Shown here piece by piece: positions 19,514 through 28,262 of a stretch of 64,000 nucleotides of DNA; the first letter of the stretch is position 1, and each line of letters begins with the position of its first letter. The notes below the pieces were generated by a model that did no database searches, had not been told where the DNA came from, and saw only the letters and a list, made by a program, of their open reading frames with translations. Position numbers and translations under genes: made by a program. The stretch covers positions 68,648 to 132,647 of the forward strand of contig CAYVFI010000018.1 of NCBI GenBank assembly GCA_964450955.1. Direction: 5' to 3'. Source of the DNA: CAYNWT01 sp964450955 (GTDB lineage Bacteria; Planctomycetota; Planctomycetia; Planctomycetales; Planctomycetaceae).

Positions 19514-19598
19514 GATTCGACCTCAATATCGCCGGCTTACAAGCGCGTATAAGCCTCGACGTCTATCGAATAGATGGCGGATCCGCCCTCCTAGAACA

Positions 19599-20999
19599 TC
19601 ACACCTTTAAGGTGTCCATAAGGCTTGCAATCGAAACGCTGGCCAAGTCTGAAGTCTGGCTAAGCTGCGATTCCGTCTCCGAAACCTGTTCCGCACTCAG
19701 AACTTTCGAAGCATTCGCGTTGAACTTCTGTTCGAGAATTGGGATGCCTTCTTCGCGGCGGCGTTTGTGACCGATTGGGAAGTGGACTTCTACGCGGTCA
19801 GTTTTGGTTCCGTCTTTGAACACGACCTGGATTGCGTTTGGGATGGATCGCTTTTCGGGGTCCATGTAGTCGATGCTGAATTGTTTGTTCTCGCTGACTT
19901 TCATCAGTGAACGCAGCTGGTCGACTTCGGGTTCGGCGGCGACATCGTCTTCGTAGTGGGAGGCGGTGAGTTCGCCCTTCAGCAGGCCGATGGCGATCAT
20001 GTATTGCAGGCAGTGATCTCGGTCGGCGAAGTTATGCAGCGGGCCGGTTTTGTCGATGATGCGAACGCCGGCTTCCTGAGTTTCGACGTCGATGTAATCG
20101 ATGTCTGCGAGGCGATCTTTGACCTGCGGGTGCAGTTCAATGGCCGCTTCGACGGCGGTCTGAGCGTGGAACTCGGCGGGGAACGCGATTTTGAATAGGA
20201 CGTTCTCCATCACGTAATCGCCGTAGGGACGATCGACTTTGATTTCGTTGCCGCCGAACAGAACGTCGTGGAAGCCCCAGCGTTCGGCAGACAAACCTGT
20301 CGCGTAACCCATCTCGCCGGTCATGGCGATGAGAGCCAACCGGACGGCTCGGGAAGTCGCGTCGCCAGCGGCCCAGCTTTTTCGCGAACCCGTGTTGGGA
20401 GCGTGGCGGTAGGTGCGGAGTGCTCCGCCGTCCAGCCATGCGTTTGAGATCGCGTTGACGGTTTGTTCGTGGCTGGCTCCCAGGATCTTGCAGGCGACCG
20501 CGGTGCTGGCGATGCGGACCAAAATCACGTGGTCCAATCCGACGCGGTTGAATGCGTTCTCCAAGGCGATTACGCCCTGGATTTCGTGGGCCATGATCAT
20601 GTAGTTCAGCACGTCGCTGATGGAGATCGATTCGCCCTGAACTCGCGATCGGTAATCGGCACAGGCGAGGATGGCTCCCAGGTTATCGCTGGGGTGACCC
20701 CACTCAGCGGCCAGCCATGTGTCGTTGTAGTCCAACCACCGGATCTGACAGCCGATGTTGAACGCAGCCATGACCGGGTCCAGTTTGTAACTGGTGCCGG
20801 GGACCGGGCAGCCGTTTTCCATTTCCATGCCGGGCACGATTGGACCGAGCATCTTGGTGCAAGCTGGGAATTTCAGAGCCAGCAGACCGCAGCCGATGGA
20901 ATCGAGAAGGCACAGTCGAGCTGTGTTTCGGGCGACGTCGCTGAAGTTGGGTTCAGCGTGAACGTAGTCGGCGATGTCGGTGAGAAGTTTGTCTGTCAT
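19599..20999 (-). CDS. prpD: 2-Methylcitrate dehydratase (MmgE/PrpD family)
   Basis: Dehydrates 2-methylcitrate in the propionate-degrading methylcitrate cycle. 466 residues, close to the family's usual size. Typical stretches: [81 protein letters not shown], and [17 protein letters not shown]. Last of the minus-strand set prpB-prpC-prpD. The spacer to prpC holds an inverted repeat (21014-21079) that could attenuate or end transcription. Confidence 0.93.
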   Translation of the reverse strand: MTDKLLTDIADYVHAEPNFSDVARNTARLCLLDSIGCGLLALKFPACTKMLGPIVPGMEMENGCPVPGTSYKLDPVMAAFNIGCQIRWLDYNDTWLAAEWGHPSDNLGAILACADYRSRVQGESISISDVLNYMIMAHEIQGVIALENAFNRVGLDHVILVRIASTAVACKILGASHEQTVNAISNAWLDGGALRTYRHAPNTGSRKSWAAGDATSRAVRLALIAMTGEMGYATGLSAERWGFHDVLFGGNEIKVDRPYGDYVMENVLFKIAFPAEFHAQTAVEAAIELHPQVKDRLADIDYIDVETQEAGVRIIDKTGPLHNFADRDHCLQYMIAIGLLKGELTASHYEDDVAAEPEVDQLRSLMKVSENKQFSIDYMDPEKRSIPNAIQVVFKDGTKTDRVEVHFPIGHKRRREEGIPILEQKFNANASKVLSAEQVSETESQLSQTSDLASVSIASLMDTLKV

Positions 21000-21013
21000 G
21001 GTGTTTTGTTTCT

Positions 21014-21079
21014 GTAGGGCCGGTTCCTACCGGCCGAATTGATTTCGATGCTCGGCGGCCGGTGGGAACCGGCCCTACG
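21014..21079. repeat. Inverted repeat between prpC and prpD
   Basis: The arm GTAGGGCCGGTTCCTACCGG (from 21014) recurs inverted at about 21056-21078 with one mismatch, around a 20-nt loop. It fills the whole prpC-prpD spacer. It may be a REP-like unit or a transcript-stabilising hairpin. Confidence 0.65.
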
Positions 21080-21086
21080 GTTACTG

Positions 21087-22199
21087 TTAGCGATCACCAA
21101 TCGCCACGTAATCACGGCTGTCTGGGCCAATGTATTCGGCACCGGGACGAATCAGTCGGTTGTTGGCTCGTTGTTCGATGATGTGAGCGGCCCAGCCGGT
21201 GAGTCTTGAACACACGAAGATTGGTGTGAACAGTTCTGTTGGGATGCCCATGTAGTGGTAGGCCGAGGCGCTGTAGAAATCGAGGTTCGGGAACAGGTTC
21301 TTCTCGTCCCACATGATCTTCTCGATACGTTCGGAGACTGGGTAGAACCGAGTGTCGCCGACGGAATCGCCCAGCTTCTTGGACCACGCTTTAATGACGT
21401 CCGATCGAGGATCCGAGATTTTGTAGACGCGGTGACCGAAGCCCATGATCAGGTCTTTGGCGGCCAGGGCGGCTCGGATACCGGCTTCTGCTTCGTCGGC
21501 GGTTTGGAAGCGTTCGATGAGTTCCATCGCGGCTTCGTTGGCTCCACCGTGAAGTGGTCCCCGGAGGGCTCCAATGGCGGATGTGATTCCGGAGTAGATG
21601 TCCGAACGCGTCGCGACGGTGACTCGGCCGGCGAACGTTGACGCGTTGAATTCGTGTTCGGCGTACAGGATGAGCGACACATCCATGGCCTTGAGACGGT
21701 CCTCGTTTGGTGCTTCATCGTGGAGCAATCGCAGGAAGTGACCGGCGATACTTTCGTCGCCCGATGTGTCCAGTTTCTTGCCATCTTTGTGGAACCGGTA
21801 CCAATACAGCAGGATGCTCGGGAATGCGGCCAGCAGTCGCGTGGAAATGTCCTGTTGCTGGGCGGTGTCGGTTTCTGGTTCCAAACAGCCGAGGACCGAA
21901 CAACCTGTTCGCATCACGTCCATGGGATTGCTGGTTGCTGGCAGGAGTTCCAAAACCGTGCGGAGTGTTTCCGGGAGTTCTCGTTTGCTGGCGAGTTCTG
22001 CCTGGAACGCGGTTAGTTGGTCGGCTGTGGGAAGTTCGCCACGCAGGAGAAGGTGAGCGACTTCTTCGAATGATGCATTCTCAGCAAGATCGAAGATGGA
22101 ATAGCCGCGGTAGTTCAGGCCGCTGCCTTCTTTGCCAACGGTTGCGATTGCTGTTTCGCCTGCGACGACGCCGGCGAGGCCTCCGGGTTTCTTAGCCAT
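21087..22199 (-). CDS. prpC: 2-Methylcitrate synthase / citrate synthase family
   Basis: Condenses propionyl-CoA (or acetyl-CoA) with oxaloacetate. 370 residues from the ATG at 22199 (MAKKPGG), where the family begins; the longer frame reads into hairpin repeats. Key motifs: GLNYRGYSIFDLAENASFEEVAHLLL at the start, GPLHGGANEAAME, the catalytic His in MGFGHRVYKISDPRSD (about residue 254), and the C-terminal SRLTGWAAHIIEQRANNRLIRP. Sequence alone cannot separate citrate from methylcitrate activity; its place between prpB and prpD favours methylcitrate. Confidence 0.9.
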   Translation of the reverse strand: MAKKPGGLAGVVAGETAIATVGKEGSGLNYRGYSIFDLAENASFEEVAHLLLRGELPTADQLTAFQAELASKRELPETLRTVLELLPATSNPMDVMRTGCSVLGCLEPETDTAQQQDISTRLLAAFPSILLYWYRFHKDGKKLDTSGDESIAGHFLRLLHDEAPNEDRLKAMDVSLILYAEHEFNASTFAGRVTVATRSDIYSGITSAIGALRGPLHGGANEAAMELIERFQTADEAEAGIRAALAAKDLIMGFGHRVYKISDPRSDVIKAWSKKLGDSVGDTRFYPVSERIEKIMWDEKNLFPNLDFYSASAYHYMGIPTELFTPIFVCSRLTGWAAHIIEQRANNRLIRPGAEYIGPDSRDYVAIGDR

Positions 22200-22204
22200 T
22201 GGTT

Positions 22205-22410
22205 TTGTCCTATGTAGTGTGGGCATTGCCCACCAATCCCTGGTTGTCTCTTCATCATCGGTGGGCGGCGCCCACCCTACTGGTACGACTATCAATCGTT
22301 GCTGGCAACGACTGAAATGTAGCCGACTCAGGCCCTGAGTCGGTCCGGTACGGACTTCGTCGCCATGCGACGAACTGGCTGAGGGCCTCAGCCAGCTACA
22401 TTTATGCCTG
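22205..22410. repeat. Cluster of hairpins between prpB and prpC
   Basis: At least five hairpins in about 200 bases. These are GTGGGCATTGCCCAC (22219-22233), GGTGGGCGGCGCCCACC (22260-22276), CCGACTCAGGCCCTGAGTCGG (22323-22343, given as arms CCGACTCAGG/CCTGAGTCGG), TTCGTCGC/GCGACGAA (about 22356-22374) and CTGGCTGAGG/CCTCAGCCAG (about 22375-22395). The last three sit inside a larger imperfect inverted repeat, 22315-22403, with ends AAATGTAGC/GCTACATTT. Confidence 0.7.
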
Positions 22411-22456
22411 ACACTTATACCGCTAGACGCTACTACGTCCGGACTGCACAGCAGAC

Positions 22457-23350
22457 CTACGACTCGTCTTGTTGCAGCAGTTTGTCGATGCGCTGTTCGA
22501 TCTCCAAGTACCCCAGAACATCATAGAGCTCATCGCGCGGTTGCATGAGGTCCAGGACGTTTGTTTGGGTTCCGTCTGACTTTAAAGCCGCGTAAACCTG
22601 CTCGGTTGCTCGGCTCATGGCGCGGAATGCTGAGAGTGGATACAGGGCGATCGCGATTCCCAAGTCGTGTAGTTCTGACGTCGTCATCAGCGGTGTCTTA
22701 CCGAACTCAGTCATGTTGGCCAGGACCGGGACTTTGACCTGATCAGTGAAGGTGCGGAAGTCGTCGGCCGATCTAAGGGCTTCAGCGAATATCATGTCAG
22801 CACCTGCCGATACGTATCTGTTCGCGCGTTCAATTGAGGAAGCTAAGCCCTCGCTGGCGGCTGCATCGGTTCTGGCCATGATGACAAACGATGGATCTGT
22901 TCGACCTGCAGAAGCGGCGGCGACTCTGTCACACATTTCTTCTGTAGTGACCAACGCCTTGTTGGGTCGGTGACCGCATCGCTTGGCGGCGACCTGGTCT
23001 TCCATGTGAACCGCAGCGACACCCGCCTTTGCCATTTCGCGAATGGTGCGTTCGATGCCGATTGCGGTTCCCCAACCGGTGTCGATATCGACCAGTAGCG
23101 GTAGATCACAAGCGGATGTAATTCGCCCCGCATCAATCAACACATCCTGCAGCGAGGTCACTCCCAGATCGGGCATGCCATAGGACGCGTTAGCTACGCC
23201 TGCACCTGAAAGGTAGATGGCATGGAAGCCGGCTCGCTTGGCCAACAAAGCCGAGTAGGCATTGATTGTGCCAACGACTTGAAGAGGACTATCGGCCTGA
23301 ACCGCGTCTCGAAAACGCTGGCCCGGAGTATTTTGGTTCTCGCCGCTCAT
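22457..23350 (-). CDS. prpB: Methylisocitrate lyase (isocitrate lyase/PEP mutase family)
   Basis: Cleaves 2-methylisocitrate to pyruvate and succinate. 297 residues, ATG at 23350 behind GGGACAG. Family motifs: [25 protein letters not shown], the metal site [27 protein letters not shown] with the catalytic Cys of the K[KR]CGH motif (about residue 124), and FVIMARTDA. First gene of the prp set. Together with prpC and prpD it gives the specific steps of the methylcitrate cycle; the aconitase step must be encoded elsewhere. Confidence 0.93.
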   Translation of the reverse strand: MSGENQNTPGQRFRDAVQADSPLQVVGTINAYSALLAKRAGFHAIYLSGAGVANASYGMPDLGVTSLQDVLIDAGRITSACDLPLLVDIDTGWGTAIGIERTIREMAKAGVAAVHMEDQVAAKRCGHRPNKALVTTEEMCDRVAAASAGRTDPSFVIMARTDAAASEGLASSIERANRYVSAGADMIFAEALRSADDFRTFTDQVKVPVLANMTEFGKTPLMTTSELHDLGIAIALYPLSAFRAMSRATEQVYAALKSDGTQTNVLDLMQPRDELYDVLGYLEIEQRIDKLLQQDES

Positions 23351-23444
23351 TGATCTGTCCCATCACAGCGCAGTGATTCGTCAGAACGGACTGTAGTGGA
23401 ACTTGTCAGCGGATGGCAGAACAACGATTCGAACTCAGACCAAA

Positions 23445-24812
23445 TCAGCTGTCCAAAATCGCCTTCATGTTGTTTTTGTATGCTTCGACACCCGGTTGTC
23501 CGTACGGGTTTGTTCCAACCAAGCGACCTTCCACTACGGTGGCCAACATCATCATCTGAAAAAATTCACCTAACGCGTACTCGTTGAGTTCGGGAAGGAC
23601 AATGTCTGCCGTCGGACGTCGATCGTCTGCGTAGGCTTTATTGGTTCCGTCAAATGCAGCCTTTTGGATCTCGTTGACAGTCATGCCAGCGTAGGCGTTC
23701 AATTGATCGTGGTTTAGATCATCTGAGACTGACGGCAGCTTGACCGCCTTACGAGCCGTCTTTTCGATACGGACGTTTGTGATAATTCGATCGCGAGCAC
23801 CTTCTTGATGCTGCTGACCTCGACTGTGCAAGTCTCTGGTGTTCACGACTGTGAGCGGAGTTGGGCCTTTTTCGTGCTTGCCTAAACTTTCGGCCAACAA
23901 CTGGTCGTACCAAAACCCGACAGCCTCCAGACGATCACCCCACGTGCTGAGAATGCGGATCGGCATGTTTTCATCCATCTCAAACAAATGGCTGACAGCG
24001 ACATAATCGAGAACCGGATTGTCTCCCGGATCGGCCTCAAAGAACCGCTTGGTCATGTCGGCGGCACCTTGCAACAGCTGCTTAATGTCCAAACCCATCA
24101 ACGCGGCTGGCAGCAAACCGACAGGCGTGAGAATTGAGAACCGCCCACCAATTCCATCTGGAACGGGCAGAATCTGAGCGTCGGGGATTCCCAAAGCGGC
24201 GGCCTTTGAACGCAGTTTCCCGGCGGCTCCGGTCACAGGAACAATACGGCTGGCGGCATCTTCGCCGGCCGATTTAGCCAGAGCTTCTCGAAACACGCGG
24301 AACGCTGACGCGGTCTCCAGCGTTCCACCCGATTTGCTGATGACAACAATGCCCCAGCTTTCATCTCGAGATTCCAGTAACTCAAGCAGTTCGGCCTGCT
24401 TATCCGAATCGACGTTGTGACCTTCGAAATAGAACCGCGGACCCGATCGACGGTCCGCTGGCAGTTCGTTGTGACACCGATGACACAAGGCGTCGAAGAG
24501 AGCCTTGGCTCCCATGTAAGAACCGCCGATGCCAAGGCTGACAACTGCATCGACTTTGTTGCGCAGGCCATCAGCGATGGTCTGGATCTTGTTCAGACTA
24601 CCGTCATCCACTTCATCTGATAAAAGTCGCTGAGGGAACTCAATGAACCCGGCGTCGAGTGGAATTTTTTCGCCGGGGATATCAGAACCTGAATTGTAAA
24701 TCTCCAGGTCGCGCTGAACCTCGTCTCTGGCTTTGGACATGTGCGAAGCAATGTCGGCAGGGCTTCGCTTAGAGAGAAGTTGCGTGGCCGCAGTTGCGTT
24801 GTACTTCAACAT
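23445..24812 (-). CDS. pgi: Glucose-6-phosphate isomerase
   Basis: Interconverts glucose 6-phosphate and fructose 6-phosphate. 455 residues, the short bacterial type. Signature stretches: LGIGGSYMGAKALFDAL (about residue 97), VISKSGGTLETASAFR for phosphate binding, GGRFSILTPVGLLPAALMGLD, and STWGDRLEAVGFWYDQLLAESLGK. The C-terminal catalytic region reads VEGRLVGTNPYGQPGVEAYK. It lies about 95 nt upstream of prpB on the same strand, so co-transcription is possible although the pathways differ. Confidence 0.96.
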   Translation of the reverse strand: MLKYNATAATQLLSKRSPADIASHMSKARDEVQRDLEIYNSGSDIPGEKIPLDAGFIEFPQRLLSDEVDDGSLNKIQTIADGLRNKVDAVVSLGIGGSYMGAKALFDALCHRCHNELPADRRSGPRFYFEGHNVDSDKQAELLELLESRDESWGIVVISKSGGTLETASAFRVFREALAKSAGEDAASRIVPVTGAAGKLRSKAAALGIPDAQILPVPDGIGGRFSILTPVGLLPAALMGLDIKQLLQGAADMTKRFFEADPGDNPVLDYVAVSHLFEMDENMPIRILSTWGDRLEAVGFWYDQLLAESLGKHEKGPTPLTVVNTRDLHSRGQQHQEGARDRIITNVRIEKTARKAVKLPSVSDDLNHDQLNAYAGMTVNEIQKAAFDGTNKAYADDRRPTADIVLPELNEYALGEFFQMMMLATVVEGRLVGTNPYGQPGVEAYKNNMKAILDS

Positions 24813-25250
24813 GATGTTGTCCGTGGTCTGGATCTGGTGTTTCGGCTTAATTTACCAACTCGGATTCGATGGTCGAGATGACTTGAGATCGTAAAAACAA
24901 AGAATAGATTTTAATTAAGAAGTAGTTGTAGAAGGCACGCTCAAAACTGTTGATAAGTCGAAGTCAGATCAACAGAAGTCCTGACAGCCAAACAACGTAG
25001 GTCAGCAACACTGGTGTCAGCAACGCGTTGGTAATTTGTCAGACCATGGTCCCCAACATGCTGACTGCACTGTCACTTTTGCGCGGTGCGTTTTGGGCTG
25101 TGTGGACAAGTTCCAATCGCGCAACAGTCGCGGCAAGAAGGTCCGCAATCAGAACACAAGAAACGCGCGTGGTTGTGCACAAGTGGAACCCGCGTAAAGC
25201 ACCGTCCTGATGGGGGGTTGCTTAAGCGACTCCAGCCCAACGATTGCGGC
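24813..25250. other. AT-rich intergenic region with DnaA-box-like 9-mers
   Basis: 438 bases before pgi, with an AT-rich core at about 24890-24925 (GATTTTAATTAAGAAG) that is striking in this GC-rich window. Three 9-mers are each one base from the TTATNCACA consensus: 24948-24956 (complement TTATCAACA), 25101-25109 (complement TTGTCCACA) and 25173-25181 (TTGTGCACA). It must at least hold the pgi promoter. No gene was recognised. Confidence 0.4.
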
Positions 25251-27422
25251 TTACGCGTGGAGCGCGGAGCGTCGTTTGGACTTGCCGAAATGGGCGTCTG
25301 GCACAGCCTTTCCTGATTCGATCTTCTTCTTGTTCTTCCGGTGCCGGAACGCAAGGATCGCTGGTAGCAGGACCAGGTCTCCGATAAGTGCCGTCAGCAG
25401 CAGACCGCACATCATGTAGCCAAACTTCGCGGTCGGTTTGAAGTTGCTAAGTGTCAAAGCAAGCATGCCGATGGCTGAAATGACCGCGGCTTGCAGAATA
25501 GGCGGCCCGGTTTTGCAGAGAGTCTGATGCGTGCACCGAATTCTGTCTGGCTGTTCCAAGCCGATACGATGATGTGCGAACAGAAAGTGGAACGTCCCGT
25601 CAACCGCCAGTCCCAGTGCAATGCTGGCGGTCATCATGGTCCCGATGTCCAGAGGAATGCCTACCCAGCCCATTATTCCGAAGACCAAACCGATTGGTGT
25701 CAGATTCGGGATCATGGCCAGCAGTCCCGCCTTCAGCGATCGCAGTGACAACAAGACCACTAATGAAATCAAGACAAACGCCGACGCGAAGCTTTCCCAA
25801 AAGCCCACGAAAATCTCGTGCTGAGCGGTATCAAGAACCGGTGTCAGCCCCGTGATCGTGATTGGAGCACCCGCCGTCATCGACTTAATTGTTGCAACTA
25901 CTTCGGCCGTCCGGGTTCGCGAGTTCGGAATGAGCCGAGCGGAAATTCGCCACATTCGTTCAGCGTCCGCCACAAAAGCGCTGTCGTTGTGGCGGCTGCG
26001 AGTCTGAGTGATTAAGGAAGTCGGTGGCATCGAACCGTTTAAAGCGTCGCTGGGCATAAAGCTGACCAGTGACATCGTGTGCCCGATTGCAGGGTGGCCG
26101 GCAATGATTCCCTGGATTCGTTGTACTTCTTCGATGCGGTTGAAAAATGTCGTATCGCTGACACCAAAGTCGACCATGACTTCTATTGAGTCGTGGCTGG
26201 TCAGGTTTTGTTCAATCGTTCTGATATCACCTAGAACCGGTGAATTGTCCGGCAGAAATTCAACCGGGTCGATGCGAGATGAAAGCCAGGGCAGTCCGAT
26301 GCCGCACAGTACGACCAGTGTCAGAGTCGCATAAGTGATCGGTCGAGCATGATTGACCAGCGCCCAACTCCAACGATAAGCCGAAATCTGTTTTTGAGGA
26401 CGCGGCGTTGGCGTGTACTTAAGCACAACCAGAAGGGCTGGTAAAACGCCAAGGCCAGCCAGCAAAGCAACCACCGAACCGACAGCAGCTGAGATTCCAA
26501 ACACACGTACCGGACTGATTGAACTTACCGACAACGACAGCAAACCAATCACAGTTGTGATTGTGGCGAGAACAGCTGGCTTCCAAATGGCCAGGATGGA
26601 CTCCGACAAGGGATCCTCTGATTTACAGCAGTCCTGGTAGCTGTGCAGGAAATGAATGCTGACGGCCAACGCAAACACCATCACCAGCACCGGTAGTGCA
26701 GAAAGAATGAAGTTCATCTCAACGCCGCCGAGATGCAGCAAAGCCAGAGTCACTTCAATGGCCCAGACCGTCAGGCCAACAACGGCCAGTGACAAAGTCC
26801 AGTTACGAACCGTCACCTGCAACGTCACCAGACAGATGACCATCGTGATGATAAAGAAGATCTTGTTGTTGTCGCGGTTCCCCAACCGGTCCAGTTCAGT
26901 AACGACCACCGGTGCTCCGGCAAGCGAGACCACGTCCGGATCAATGTCACAGTAGTCAATCTGGTGCCGAACATTACCAACCACTTCCGAACGGTGTGCG
27001 ACGCCCCAGTTGTTCAGGATGACCAGCAGGGAATGGAAATCACCACGCTCAGACTGAACCAGACTCTCCAGTCGCTCGTGAGCGTCCTTGTCGTCAACCT
27101 GCAGTTCGGTCATCAGGAAGCTGAGTCGCTCAGGCGACCAACAGTCTGCCACTCCGTCAAGGCGTTCCAGCCGTCGGCAAAGTGCTTCGGCTTCGATGGG
27201 GGTAAGTTGGTCTTTCTCGTAACCAACCGCAACGAATTCATCGGCCCCGAACGTGGCTCGAAACCGTTCGTACGTATCGCGAGAAGCAGACTGGTCTGGC
27301 AACCAGGTTTCGATGTCATTGTTGGAGGGCAATCTTTCGCCAAGCCACATGGCTGGCAGGAAAGACAGCAACACCGCAGCGACGATGACGCCACTGTGCT
27401 TTCGGTAGAAGGCAGAGATCAT
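25251..27422 (-). CDS. RND-superfamily permease (MMPL type)
   Basis: Large inner-membrane transporter, 723 residues from the ATG at 27422 (longer frame begins TTG). The layout is that of RND/MMPL permeases: one N-terminal span (VIVAAVLLSFLPAMW), a periplasmic domain, five spans (about residues 200-380, including LPVLVMVFALAVSIHFLHSYQD), a second periplasmic domain, and five more spans (SFASAFVLISLVVLLSL, SIALGLAVDGTFHFLFAHHRI, MCGLLLTALIGDLVLLPAILAF). The acidic residue in AVDGTFH is the likely proton-relay region. Cargo is unknown; lipids, hopanoids or drugs are all possible. There is no adaptor or outer-membrane partner nearby. Confidence 0.9.
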   Translation of the reverse strand: MISAFYRKHSGVIVAAVLLSFLPAMWLGERLPSNNDIETWLPDQSASRDTYERFRATFGADEFVAVGYEKDQLTPIEAEALCRRLERLDGVADCWSPERLSFLMTELQVDDKDAHERLESLVQSERGDFHSLLVILNNWGVAHRSEVVGNVRHQIDYCDIDPDVVSLAGAPVVVTELDRLGNRDNNKIFFIITMVICLVTLQVTVRNWTLSLAVVGLTVWAIEVTLALLHLGGVEMNFILSALPVLVMVFALAVSIHFLHSYQDCCKSEDPLSESILAIWKPAVLATITTVIGLLSLSVSSISPVRVFGISAAVGSVVALLAGLGVLPALLVVLKYTPTPRPQKQISAYRWSWALVNHARPITYATLTLVVLCGIGLPWLSSRIDPVEFLPDNSPVLGDIRTIEQNLTSHDSIEVMVDFGVSDTTFFNRIEEVQRIQGIIAGHPAIGHTMSLVSFMPSDALNGSMPPTSLITQTRSRHNDSAFVADAERMWRISARLIPNSRTRTAEVVATIKSMTAGAPITITGLTPVLDTAQHEIFVGFWESFASAFVLISLVVLLSLRSLKAGLLAMIPNLTPIGLVFGIMGWVGIPLDIGTMMTASIALGLAVDGTFHFLFAHHRIGLEQPDRIRCTHQTLCKTGPPILQAAVISAIGMLALTLSNFKPTAKFGYMMCGLLLTALIGDLVLLPAILAFRHRKNKKKIESGKAVPDAHFGKSKRRSALHA

Positions 27423-27747
27423 GCAGAGTCGCAAGAGATGGGCCGCGGGTCGTCAGAACCACCCCGTAAGCATGCTAGAGGCTTATTTAGGGGGCGTTAG
27501 AGTCGTATCGAAAACGATGACACTGACGAGCGGTCAAAAAGCAGATCAGAGCAGGCTTACAGAAAATCCACGAGGCTCTACGGGTGCGACCCGCACAAGT
27601 TCAATCGGACGATTCATTCGACCAAAAGACACTGCGGCTCTTACCTAAACTACCGATTGCCTGACCAGCATTCGATCGCGCGCTAAGCGGCTGATGCGAT
27701 GAAGGGACTCGCGGTTGCGACTCTCGCGAGATCTGTCCACCTGTCGT
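27423..27747. other. Intergenic region upstream of the RND permease
   Basis: About 325 bases between the permease start and the PilZ stop. No conserved coding frame or clear hairpin was seen; the permease promoter presumably lies here. Confidence 0.4.
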
Positions 27748-28101
27748 CTATGAATTTGTTCGAGACAGAAAACGACCGCCGCTTAGGAACATGCCACTTT
27801 CAGTCGGAACACACCACTCGACCATGACGCGATATTCGAACTCTCGAGAATCACTGGCCATCCGAATGGTCACTTCGCCCGGACTCAAGCAGCCTCGGTG
27901 CAGCAGCCCCAGACCATTGCGGCTGATTTCCCGAGTCATCGCTGAAACTGTATTTCCCCGGGAGGTCGTGATCTCAGCGGGTACGGACAGTTCCAATCGC
28001 TCAGCGGTTCGCAGATTTGCGGATTCTTCATCACGGTCTATCGATTCGAGAATGCGACGAAGGTCTTCGATCGATGGACGGCTCCAGGGATCGTATGACA
28101 T
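27748..28101 (-). CDS. PilZ-domain protein (c-di-GMP effector)
   Basis: 117 residues, ATG at 28101. The PilZ signature is present: RxxxR-like NLRTAERLELSVPAEI and, 35 residues later, the D/N-x-S-x-x-G-type turn as REISRNGLGLLHRG. The end (VEWCVPTESGMFLSGGRFL) matches the last strands of the barrel. The first 30 residues form a helix (PSIEDLRRILESIDRDEESA). Single-domain PilZ proteins act as adaptors for the second messenger c-di-GMP; the partner is unknown. The first motif keeps only part of the canonical RxxxR, so binding should be regarded as likely, not certain. Confidence 0.8.
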   Translation of the reverse strand: MSYDPWSRPSIEDLRRILESIDRDEESANLRTAERLELSVPAEITTSRGNTVSAMTREISRNGLGLLHRGCLSPGEVTIRMASDSREFEYRVMVEWCVPTESGMFLSGGRFLSRTNS

Positions 28102-28262
28102 GGCTCAGCTCCGGTGGGTGACTAACGGCTTCTCAGGAAAGATAGCCTCCCCAGCCAGGAGCAACGCCAAAACACCGCTATTCAGTCCACCGGGACCCTA
28201 AGTGAGTTTGGGTCATGTCTGCCGAATACTCAAAACCGTTATAACCCGGACTCTTACCGCTG

